Positions 1 to 7,087 of a stretch of DNA of 23,457 bases are shown here, in pieces. The position numbers and the translations under genes are program-made. The notes under the pieces were generated by a model. The model did no database searches. It was not told the origin of the DNA and saw nothing but the letters and a program-made list of their open reading frames with translations. Position 1 is the stretch's first letter. Each line of letters starts with the position of its first letter. Source of the stretch: JAAYCI01 sp964370295 (GTDB lineage: Bacteria; Bacillota; Clostridia; Oscillospirales; Ruminococcaceae); NCBI GenBank assembly GCA_964370295.1, contig CAYJIR010000034.1, forward strand, positions 1 through 23,457. The letters are read 5' to 3'.

Positions 1-103
1 GGGAACGCAGAAAATAAACAGAAGTAGAAGGGTGTCGTTGGCAAAGAAAATAATATTTCACCGACGTTGTAGGTCTATTAAACTGCATTTACAAGACAAA
101 ACC

Positions 104-132
104 TTGTTTTATGTAAAGAATTGTATTATAAT
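104..132 (+). promoter_or_regulatory. Sigma-A-type promoter of the aminotransferase gene
   Basis: TTGTTT (104-109), a 17-bp spacer, then a perfect TATAAT (127-132). Transcription should start near 139, giving a leader of about 75 nt. The sequence before it (1-103) shows no gene I can support; only a possible short reading-frame tail from an upstream gene enters from the left edge. Confidence 0.7.
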
Positions 133-215
133 ATTTGAGTGCATGCACAGAATTAAATAAGTGTGTTTTATGTGTTTGATTTACATAAGTTTGTTTTAAA
201 TAATGGAGGATATGT

Positions 216-1478
216 ATGAGCAACTACCAAACAATGGACAAAAATGGTTTGCAGGCAGAATTGTCTGCACTGCAAACGAAATATGCGCAGTTTCAAGCAA
301 TGAACTTAAAACTTGATATGTCTCGTGGCAAGCCAGCTGCAAGCCAGTTGGATCTTTCTTTGCCCCTGCTCGAATACAAGGAATATAAAGATGATACCGG
401 GGCAGATGCACGCAACTATGGCCAACCAGAGGGCCTGCCGGAAGCACGTGCTTATTTTGCAGAGCTTATGGGTGTGCAAAAATCAGAGGTTATAGTGGGA
501 AATAACGCCACTTTGCAAATGATGTATCAAATTATTAACTTGGGTTGGCAAGATGGTTTTGCCGGCGGCAATGGACCATGGAAAAACGAAGAAAATCGCA
601 AGTTTTTATGCCCTGTGCCTGGGTATGACCGCCATTTCCGCGTTACGGAAGTTTTTGGTTTTGAAATGATTTGTGTGCCGATGGGTGAAGATGGCCCAGA
701 CATGGATATACTGGAAGAATTGGCAAAAGACCCTGCAGTGAAGGGCGTTTGGTGTGTGCCCGTATATTCCAATCCGGACGGATACACCTATTCTGAAAAA
801 ACCGTACAGCGTCTGGCCAGCATGAAAACCGGCGCCGGTGATTTTAAAATTATTTGGGATAATGCCTATGGTTTCCATCATCTTACAAAACAACACGAAA
901 GTGTGCCGAATCTATTAGAGGCTTGCCGTGCGGCTGGGAACGAAGAGCGCGCTGTGATGCTGTGCTCCACAAGCAAGATAACATTTGCCGGTTCCGGTGT
1001 TGCAGCCCTGGCGGGCAGCGAATCCTTGATTAAACAATATCTCAAATACATGTCTTCCCAATTGATTGGGCCGGACAAAATCAACCAACTAAACCATGTT
1101 CGTTTTTTGAAAAAAGAGGGCATGGTGGCGCACATGGAAAAACATGCAGAAATTTTGCGCCCCAAATTTGATAAAGTAACGGAGATTTTTAGGCAAGAAC
1201 TTGGCGAAAGCGGTATTGCACACTGGACAGAACCAAAGGGCGGTTATTTTATAAGTTTGTACGTGTTGCCGGGCACGGCAGAGCGTGTGGTGCAACTGTG
1301 CAAAGAGGCCGGCGTTGTTACCACACCGGCCGGTGCAGCTTACCCCCACGGGAAAGACCCAAAAGATGAGCATATACGTGTTGCGCCTTCTTTTCCGCCG
1401 ATGGACGAGCTAAAAACAGCGGCAGAGCTTTTGTGTGTGGCTACACGCATGGCAGCTATAGAAAAGCTGTCGCAGTAA
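216..1478 (+). CDS. Aspartate-type aminotransferase (class I fold, PLP-dependent)
   Basis: A 420-residue cytosolic PLP enzyme expected to move an amino group between an amino acid (probably aspartate or glutamate) and a 2-oxo acid. The N-terminal LDMSRGKPAASQLDLS (about 33-48) is characteristic of the atypical aspartate aminotransferase subgroup (Pfam Asp_aminotransf, formerly lumped with MocR-like enzymes). YSNPDG (184-189), WDNAY (214-218) and STSKITFAGSG (251-261) supply the cofactor-binding Asn186, Asp215 and the Schiff-base lysine Lys254. The length fits a complete member of this family. ATG 216 is chosen because GGAGG (205-209) lies 6 nt upstream. It appears monocistronic: secDF follows after 158 bp. 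The exact substrate cannot be read from sequence; aspartate is a family-based inference. Confidence 0.9.
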   Translation: MSNYQTMDKNGLQAELSALQTKYAQFQAMNLKLDMSRGKPAASQLDLSLPLLEYKEYKDDTGADARNYGQPEGLPEARAYFAELMGVQKSEVIVGNNATLQMMYQIINLGWQDGFAGGNGPWKNEENRKFLCPVPGYDRHFRVTEVFGFEMICVPMGEDGPDMDILEELAKDPAVKGVWCVPVYSNPDGYTYSEKTVQRLASMKTGAGDFKIIWDNAYGFHHLTKQHESVPNLLEACRAAGNEERAVMLCSTSKITFAGSGVAALAGSESLIKQYLKYMSSQLIGPDKINQLNHVRFLKKEGMVAHMEKHAEILRPKFDKVTEIFRQELGESGIAHWTEPKGGYFISLYVLPGTAERVVQLCKEAGVVTTPAGAAYPHGKDPKDEHIRVAPSFPPMDELKTAAELLCVATRMAAIEKLSQ

Positions 1479-1636
1479 GTTTATTTAGTGTAGACCTTTT
1501 CTAAAAAGGTGGACGAAAGGTATAGCTTGGTGTTGTTCTATGCATTGCAAGTTTTACGATATATGTGGTTAAACCGCGAATTTACAGAATAAATCCATCG
1601 TTCCATCTTGTGTATCGTTTGGATTTGGAGGAAATA

Positions 1637-4042
1637 ATGAAACGAAAAGGGAAAATTTGGTTTTTTGTGGCGTCTATTCTCATCGTATTGTTGGCCGTTA
1701 CAACTGTGTTTGGTTACAGTAGCCGTTATGGTGATATTGTAACTCCTGTTATTAAAAGTGTAGATGAAATCCGCTTTGGCATCGATATACGTGGTGGCGT
1801 GGACGTAACTTTTGTGCCACAAGATGGGCTGGAGGCAACCGAGGCACAAATGAACTCTGCGCAGGCTGTGATGGAGCAACGTTTGGTGGGGCTTGGTATT
1901 ACAGACTATGAGTTGTATAAAGATTTGGACCAAAGCAGGTTGATTTTGCGTTTCCCCTGGCAGGCAGATGAAACCGAATTTGACCCAGAGCAAGCGATAC
2001 AGGAACTTTCTGCAACCGCTTTGCTTACCTTCCGCGAGGGTAGTGAGGTGGACGAAACCACGGGCGCACCCATAGGAACAACAGCCGAGAGTGTTATTTT
2101 AGAGGGTACCGATGTGGTGCAAGCCAGTGCCCAGTACGGCAGCCTTAGCGAGTTTGGCACGGCGGAACATTATGTGGCTTTGGAATTGTCTGATGCGGGG
2201 GCAGAAAAATTTGCCGAGGCTACAGGGCGTTTGGCTGCAAGTGGGGGCGTTATCTCTATTTGGATGGATGACCAGCTTATCAGCGCCCCTTCGGTGAATG
2301 AGCAAATCAATTCTAACGAAGCTGTGATAACCGGTGGTTTTGATGCTGAAACCGCTACAGGTTTGGCCAGCACCATCAATGCGGGATCTTTGCCATTTGC
2401 CTTAGAGGCAGATAGCTTCTCTACCATTAGCCCTACTTTGGGCAGCCAGTCTTTGCGTGCCATGACCATTGCCGGTATTGTGGCATTCGTGTTGATACTC
2501 GCATTTATGATTTTCACCTATCGTTTGCCGGGTGCCGTGGCCGGCTTGGCTTTACTGGGTCAAGTGGCTGGCGCACTTGCCTTTGTTTCAGGCTATTTTG
2601 CGGTGTTTAACGGTTTTACTTTAACATTGCCGGGCATCGCAGGTATTATTTTGTCTATAGGCATTGGCGTTGACGCCAATGTGATTATGGGCGAGCGCTT
2701 AAAAGAAGAATTGCGTGGAGGCAAAAAATTGGATGCGGCTATTCGTGCCGCTTTCCGACGTGGTCTTACCCCGGTGATAGACAGCAACGTCACTATTTTA
2801 ATTGTGGCAGCCATACTGATGGGTTCTTTTGGCCCTCCGGATAATTTCTTTGCCATGATATTAAGGCCGTTGTTCTTCGCTTTTGGGCCTTCCACAGCGG
2901 GTGCTATTTATTCCTTTGGTTATACTTTGTTTGTAGGCGTGTTACTTAACTTAGTATTTGGCGTTGTGGGTACGCGTGTGATGTTGTATTCTCTTTCTAA
3001 ATTTAAAGGTATGCGCAAACCCACATGGTATGGTGCCTTGCCCGAGAATAAAACAGTGCCGCAGGCACAAGATTTCAACATTGTAGGTGCACGCAAAAGG
3101 TGGTTTACACTTTCCGGTGCTTTGCTTTCGGCGATTTTAGTGGCTTCGTTTGTGTTGGGTGTTCAGTTAGATGTGCAATTCAGTGGGGGTGCGTTTATCA
3201 CGTACTCCTATCAAGGAGAAGTGTCCCAGGACGAGGTGCAAACACTGGCAAATGAAACCCTTGGTTCCGAAGTGCAAATACAAGAGGGGGATAACCCGGC
3301 AGGAGGTGGCAGCACCTTAACCTTTACCATGCCGGGCACAGACACCATTACGGCAGAAGCTTTAGCGGATCTTGGCACGGTTCTTTCGGAAACTTTCCCC
3401 GATGCGAATTTTCAGCAGTTGGAAGTGAACAATGTGGCGCCCAGCATCGGCAATGCATTCTTGGCAAAATGCCTCATTGCTGTTTTAGCGGCCTCACTGC
3501 TTATTTTGTTATATATAGGCATTCGCTTTAAAAATATTGGCGGTTGGCTGGGTGGCCTCACGGCCATCGTGGCATTACTACACGATTTATGCATTGTATA
3601 CGGCGTGTTTGTGTTGTTGCAAATCCCGCTTAACGGCAATTTTATTGCGGCATTGCTTACCATTTTGGGCTACTCCATCAACGACACCGTGGTCATTTAC
3701 GACCGCGTGCGCGAGAATCGTGGTTTACATGGCAAAAAGATGCCGTTTGCCGAACTTATGAACCGCAGCATCAATCAAAGCATGGTACGCTCTGTGAACA
3801 CAACAATCACAACGGTGGCCGCACTGGGATGCGTTTGTATTTTCTCCTTTGTATATAATCTGGACAGCATCTTTACATTTGCTTTCCCACTGATGGTGGG
3901 CATGGTAAGTGGCACTTACTCTACCATGTGTATTGCAGGCCCCCTATGGGTGTGGCTGTCACAGCGTAGAGAAGGAAAGGGGAAAACGCAAGGAAAAGCT
4001 AAAGCACACACAGAGAAAGTGACAGAAGCAGAAAAGGCCTAG
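1637..4042 (+). CDS. secDF: Fused protein translocase subunit SecDF
   Basis: A membrane protein that helps the SecYEG channel by using proton flow to pull secreted proteins outward. ATG 1637 is preferred over an in-frame ATG at 1565 because GGAGG (1627-1631) precedes it; this gives 801 residues. SecD half: TM at about 7-27, the GIDIRGG motif (48-54), an external P1-like domain, then a TM bundle with the proton-relay motif IGIGVDANVIMGERLKEE (Asp346). SecF half from about 478: GVQLDVQFSGG (508-518) and GYSINDTVVIYDRVRENR (678-695), with the last TM near 745-775 and a Lys-rich tail. Both halves carry their signature motifs, so the fusion looks functional, as in Bacillus subtilis. The segment around 396-432 seems longer than in textbook SecD. 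The surface-protein genes downstream are plausible export clients. Confidence 0.96.
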   Translation: MKRKGKIWFFVASILIVLLAVTTVFGYSSRYGDIVTPVIKSVDEIRFGIDIRGGVDVTFVPQDGLEATEAQMNSAQAVMEQRLVGLGITDYELYKDLDQSRLILRFPWQADETEFDPEQAIQELSATALLTFREGSEVDETTGAPIGTTAESVILEGTDVVQASAQYGSLSEFGTAEHYVALELSDAGAEKFAEATGRLAASGGVISIWMDDQLISAPSVNEQINSNEAVITGGFDAETATGLASTINAGSLPFALEADSFSTISPTLGSQSLRAMTIAGIVAFVLILAFMIFTYRLPGAVAGLALLGQVAGALAFVSGYFAVFNGFTLTLPGIAGIILSIGIGVDANVIMGERLKEELRGGKKLDAAIRAAFRRGLTPVIDSNVTILIVAAILMGSFGPPDNFFAMILRPLFFAFGPSTAGAIYSFGYTLFVGVLLNLVFGVVGTRVMLYSLSKFKGMRKPTWYGALPENKTVPQAQDFNIVGARKRWFTLSGALLSAILVASFVLGVQLDVQFSGGAFITYSYQGEVSQDEVQTLANETLGSEVQIQEGDNPAGGGSTLTFTMPGTDTITAEALADLGTVLSETFPDANFQQLEVNNVAPSIGNAFLAKCLIAVLAASLLILLYIGIRFKNIGGWLGGLTAIVALLHDLCIVYGVFVLLQIPLNGNFIAALLTILGYSINDTVVIYDRVRENRGLHGKKMPFAELMNRSINQSMVRSVNTTITTVAALGCVCIFSFVYNLDSIFTFAFPLMVGMVSGTYSTMCIAGPLWVWLSQRREGKGKTQGKAKAHTEKVTEAEKA

Positions 4043-4158
4043 TGGTAGCCGATTTTTGCTCACTATTTCGCTGGTACAATAAGACCAATTGGCTTGTTGC
4101 ATAGTAGGGTGTAGACAGGGGATAGAATTAGTCTAGTATAATAAATTTTAAAATAGTA

Positions 4159-4188
4159 TTGACAACGGAATATATTTGGTGATAAGAT
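4159..4188 (+). promoter_or_regulatory. Probable promoter of the SPQTG secreted-protein gene
   Basis: A consensus TTGACA (4159-4164) is followed after 18 bp by TAAGAT (4183-4188); an alternative -10 is GATAAG (4181-4186) at 16 bp. The -35 is perfect and the -10 moderate. It gives a leader of about 65 nt before an AAGGAGAG ribosome binding site. No clear terminator for secDF is visible in 4043-4158. Confidence 0.55.
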
Positions 4189-4258
4189 TGTGTTGGAAAC
4201 GTGAACATGCATTTTTTTGCATGTTACAAAACAGACAGAAAAATAAGGAGAGTGAAAA

Positions 4259-4807
4259 ATGAAAAAGAACAAATTGATTGTCAGCATGGTGGTTGTTTTG
4301 CTTATTGCCTTGATGGTACCTATGTTCGTTATGGCAAATCCGGCAAACTCGCCGCAAATTACAGGGGCGTCCTCTTTTAGCATTGGCGGCCTTAGTGCTA
4401 CCCAAGAGTTCAGTGCAACTCATATCACCGGTGCACAGGAACAAGCTTTTAATGTGGCTGCTTCCGGTATTGGTGCCAACACCTATTTAAGGGGTGTATA
4501 TGACCTGAAAATTTGGGATTCTGCCACCAACAGCTTTGTGCAACCCCCGGCAGGCCAACAAGTGCGTGTGGATGTTCCCGGTGTTGTTCCCGGCGACCGT
4601 GTGGACGTTTTCCATTTAAAATCGAATGGCCAAATGGAGCAAATTTCTGGTGTAAGCGTTTATAATGGTTATATCATGTTCACACCCAATGGTTTTTCTC
4701 TATATGGCGTGTATGTTGGCAAAGCTGCTCCTGCTTCCACAACTACCACAACTACAACTACCACAAGCAGTGCGGTTCTTAGCCCACAAACCGGTGTGTA
4801 TGCTTAA
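4259..4807 (+). CDS. Secreted surface protein with Thr-rich C-terminus ending in SPQTG
   Basis: A 182-residue exported protein of unknown function. A signal peptide is clear: MKKNK, a hydrophobic core (7-24) and a likely cut near VMA|NP (25-27). The middle (about 85-150) reads as one beta-sandwich-like module of the type VYDLKIWD...VRVDVPGVVPGDRVDVFHL...FSLYGVYVG, seen in many clostridial surface proteins. Then comes a run of nine Thr, a wall-spanning or O-glycosylation type linker, and SPQTG (175-179) three residues before the stop. SPxTG fits the motif known for Clostridioides difficile sortase B, and a class B sortase gene lies 230 bp downstream. However, the hydrophobic segment and basic tail of a sorting signal are absent, and no other frame after the stop supplies them. 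A terminator follows. Ligand and role are unknown. Confidence 0.8.
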   Translation: MKKNKLIVSMVVVLLIALMVPMFVMANPANSPQITGASSFSIGGLSATQEFSATHITGAQEQAFNVAASGIGANTYLRGVYDLKIWDSATNSFVQPPAGQQVRVDVPGVVPGDRVDVFHLKSNGQMEQISGVSVYNGYIMFTPNGFSLYGVYVGKAAPASTTTTTTTTTSSAVLSPQTGVYA

Positions 4808-4833
4808 TATTTAAACGGTTTTAGTTTGTTATT

Positions 4834-4874
4834 AAAAGGTGCGGTGACCTCTATGATAGAGGGCCGCACTTTTC
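4834..4874 (+). terminator. Intrinsic terminator after the SPQTG protein gene
   Basis: A long hairpin: GTGCGG (4839-4844) pairs with CCGCAC (4864-4869), with an inner CCTCTA/TAGAGG stem and a small loop. It is flanked by AAAA on the left and a TTTT-rich tail on the right. It closes the transcript 27 bp after the stop codon and isolates it from the sortase operon. Confidence 0.9.
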
Positions 4875-4906
4875 TTGTGCAGGAGCATGTAGACGTGGTG
4901 AAAAAG

Positions 4907-4966
4907 TATGGGTGGCAAGCTTGACAGAGTAACTAAAGAATGTTAAAATTTTAAGAGCTACCCATA
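4907..4966. promoter_or_regulatory. Inverted repeat flanking the sortase promoter
   Basis: TATGGGTGGC (4907-4916) and GCTACCCATA (4957-4966) are reverse complements over 10 bp with one mismatch (a G-T pair). One arm lies just upstream of the -35 and the other just downstream of the -10, near the transcription start. The arrangement suggests paired operator half-sites or a hairpin closing over the promoter; no regulator is identifiable. Confidence 0.4.
4921..4949 (+). promoter_or_regulatory. Strong promoter of the sortase-LCP operon
   Basis: Perfect TTGACA (4921-4926), a 17-bp spacer and TAAAAT (4944-4949) preceded by TGT, i.e. an extended -10. Transcription should begin near 4956, 80 nt before the sortase start codon. 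Confidence 0.85.
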
Positions 4967-5035
4967 TGGATGGAGTCTATCATATATTGGGTGAATGAAG
5001 ATGGATTTAAACAAACTTGAACAAAGGATGACAGG

Positions 5036-5797
5036 ATGAAATTTGCAAAAAACAGTACAAAGCATAGCTCTTCCCGTAGAAAATGGTTTCAAGGCATTTG
5101 TCTTGCCCTGACATTTTCTTTTTTGTTTGCGGCCTGTAGCGAAGAAGAAGCGTCTTCATCTGTGCCGGTTGTAGCAGAAGAAGTAGATACATCTTTATAT
5201 ATCGAAGAGCCGGAAATTCTTCGGGACGATATTGATTTTGATGAACTAAAAGAGACCAATGAAGATGTTATTGCCTGGATAGAAGTGCCGGGCACGGTGA
5301 TTGATTATCCTGTAATGCGTGGCGTAGACAATGCCAAGTATCTCACTACAACCATAGACGGAGAATACGATTTGTATGGTTCTGTGTTTGCGGACATGCA
5401 AAACCCGGACGATTTGCTGGATAGAGTGAGTGTGTTGTATGGTCATTTCACGCCGGATGATACTTTCTTTACACAGTTGCATAACTATAAAGATGCAGAA
5501 TATTTTGAAGAAAACCCGGACATGTTCTTATATACGCCATATCGGCAAGAACAATTCGAGGTGGTAGCGGCCTTTACCACAGACAACCGGAATATTTTAT
5601 ACGAGCGCAACTACAATGACCCCGAAGAGCTGGAAGGTTTTATAGACTGGCTTTCGGAAACCACAGATGAAGAAGCCAACTTAAATTTAGAAGGTCTTAG
5701 CACCAGCGATCGATTCTTGGTACTTTCCACCTGTGTGGCTGAAGTGGGCGGTTCAGATGAGCGCTATATAGTGGTGTCTAAGTACGTTGATGAATAA
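5036..5797 (+). CDS. Class B sortase with lipoprotein-like N-terminus
   Basis: A 253-residue transpeptidase expected to cut a sorting motif in exported proteins and join the protein to the cell wall. The class B core is clear: ETNEDVIAWIEVPGTVIDYPV (73-93), YGSVFAD, then catalytic His137 (LYGHF), Cys233 (LSTC) and Arg243 (DERYIV). The N-terminus is unusual: a basic stretch, a hydrophobic core (about 18-32) and FAAC with Cys34, followed by an acidic SEEEASS linker. This resembles a lipobox (Leu at -4 rather than -3), so the enzyme may be lipid-anchored instead of using the usual TM anchor; a plain signal anchor is the alternative. ATG 5036 has AAAGG upstream. Its stop overlaps the LCP start by 8 bp, so the two are translationally coupled. 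A candidate substrate with SPQTG is encoded just upstream. Confidence 0.93.
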   Translation: MKFAKNSTKHSSSRRKWFQGICLALTFSFLFAACSEEEASSSVPVVAEEVDTSLYIEEPEILRDDIDFDELKETNEDVIAWIEVPGTVIDYPVMRGVDNAKYLTTTIDGEYDLYGSVFADMQNPDDLLDRVSVLYGHFTPDDTFFTQLHNYKDAEYFEENPDMFLYTPYRQEQFEVVAAFTTDNRNILYERNYNDPEELEGFIDWLSETTDEEANLNLEGLSTSDRFLVLSTCVAEVGGSDERYIVVSKYVDE

Positions 5798-6803
5798 TGT
5801 GAAAAAACCGATGAAATATTGTATAGCCATAGGTGTAGCCGCGCTTTTGCGCGTGCTATGCCTTGTTTTTGCTGTTTGGATTTTTTTAAGCTCTCCTTTG
5901 GGGCTTTTTGAAGACACAAACCCCTATAGTGTAACAACGCCATTGCCTGAGGGGCAAGAGCACACTTTAGAGCATGAAGGTGTGGTTTATACGCGCAATC
6001 CAAATGTACATGGGGTGTTGCTTTTGGGTTTGCAACAACAAGCCTATGAAAATAGCATGGTGGGTCCACAGGCAGACACCGTGATTTTACTTACCATCAA
6101 CGAAGAAACACACGATATTTATCTTTATTCTATCCCAAGAGATTTGCCCTGCACTGTATTTACACAGGATGCTTCCGGCGGGATAGGTTTTGTGGATGTA
6201 GGGCCTCTTTGCAACGTGTATGCAGTGGGCGGGAACCCCGTGATAGAAGATAGGCCTTTGGATGCGGGGCGTTTTACCACAGCTTCGCTGAGCCACGAAC
6301 TGTTTGAGACCGAGATAGTGCGTTTTGCGGGCTTGGATATGGATCTTATACATATTTTGGTAGATTATATGGGTGGCATTGAAGTGCCACTTACGCCGGA
6401 ATTTGCGGCCTTAACCGGCACCCCGCCGGAGCAGGAGACCGTGCGTATTGGTGGTGAATCGGCCGAGCTTTATCTACGATATCGTGGCGAGTCTTTAGAA
6501 GATGGGGCAAATTTGGAGCGGATGCAGAGGCAACAAGCTTTTTTGTCTATCTTTATAGAAAAAATCATTTACGAAAGCCTGCGAGACCCACAGTTTGCCG
6601 CCGATATAATTGAAATTACAGAAAAATTTCTTATAACCGACATGAATTTGCGCGAGATGCTACATATTGGATATAAATTTATAACGGCGGAATCCATTGA
6701 TTTCACTTCTATGCAGGGAGAGATGCAAGGTGTGGAATTCCATATGGATGAAGCTGCCACAGAGGAATATATTCGAAATTTATATTATGAGCCGATGCCC
6801 TAA
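5790..6803 (+). CDS. LytR-CpsA-Psr (LCP) family glycopolymer transferase
   Basis: LCP proteins transfer undecaprenyl-phosphate-linked glycopolymers to peptidoglycan or, in some actinobacteria, to proteins. This one has 337 residues: a TM near 10-34, then an extracellular LCP domain with VLLLGL (76-81), ADTVILLTINEETHDIYLYS (95-114) followed by IPRD (Arg117, Asp118), VDYMGGIEVPL (191-201), LYLRYRG (227-233) and LERMQRQQ (242-249). The Arg normally found in the G-R-S-D-T motif is Gln94 here, so the substrate phosphate site may differ. ATG 5790 is used; an in-frame TTG lies immediately before it. Translation probably depends on coupling to the sortase, because no good Shine-Dalgarno stands alone. 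Pairing with a sortase recalls Actinomyces oris LcpA/SrtA, where glycan is put on a sortase substrate; that parallel is inference. Confidence 0.9.
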   Translation: MNNVKKPMKYCIAIGVAALLRVLCLVFAVWIFLSSPLGLFEDTNPYSVTTPLPEGQEHTLEHEGVVYTRNPNVHGVLLLGLQQQAYENSMVGPQADTVILLTINEETHDIYLYSIPRDLPCTVFTQDASGGIGFVDVGPLCNVYAVGGNPVIEDRPLDAGRFTTASLSHELFETEIVRFAGLDMDLIHILVDYMGGIEVPLTPEFAALTGTPPEQETVRIGGESAELYLRYRGESLEDGANLERMQRQQAFLSIFIEKIIYESLRDPQFAADIIEITEKFLITDMNLREMLHIGYKFITAESIDFTSMQGEMQGVEFHMDEAATEEYIRNLYYEPMP

Positions 6804-6956
6804 AAACAAAGGCGGTCAAATTGTGTTGCGCACATGGCTTCACTTAAGATTGCCAGACGCATGTGAGAATGAAATTGCCTCGAAATGGATAGGATTATAT
6901 TACCACAATACTATAATATTGATTTTTTATAAATAAAATTGTGAAATCGCCTTTCT

Positions 6957-6989
6957 TGTAACCGAGATGTAACCTGCGCGTGTTATACT
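6957..6989 (+). promoter_or_regulatory. Promoter of the vWA surface-protein gene, with TGTAACC repeats
   Basis: An extended -10, TGT-TATACT (6981-6989), has no normal -35. Instead TGTAACC occurs twice (6957-6963 and 6968-6974), an 11-bp period ending 9 bp before the -10. This fits an OmpR-family activator on one face of the helix. Alternatively the first TGTAAC with CGTG at 6979 resembles an ECF sigma promoter (TGTAAC, 16 bp, CGTG). The space 6804-6956 is AT-rich and holds no gene I can support. Confidence 0.5.
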
Positions 6990-7012
6990 TAGAATATCAG
7001 TGCGGGCATCGT

Positions 7013-7046
7013 TTGTGCAATCCCTTGCTGGTTGCACAATTTTTTT
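7013..7046 (+). terminator. Intrinsic terminator or attenuator in the vWA gene leader
   Basis: TTGTGCAA (7013-7020) pairs perfectly with TTGCACAA (7032-7039) across an 11-nt loop and is followed by seven T (7040-7046). It sits after the predicted start of transcription (about 6995) and 41 bp before the GTG start. It can therefore end read-through from the sortase-LCP operon, attenuate the downstream gene, or both. An internal TTGC at 7025-7028 can pair with GCAA at 7017-7020 as a competing fold. Confidence 0.75.
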
Positions 7047-7087
7047 GTATTAAAGAAATTAATATACATAGAAAAGGAAGTACAAAA

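Noticed and set aside
1494..1510. ACCTTTT-CTA-AAAAGGT hairpin after the aminotransferase gene as a terminator
   Set aside because: Only 7 bp, AT-rich and not followed by a T-run.
4349..4366. SPQITG near the N-terminus of the 182-residue secreted protein as a sorting motif
   Set aside because: It lies just after the signal peptide and has an extra residue between Gln and Thr-Gly; only the C-terminal SPQTG fits in position.
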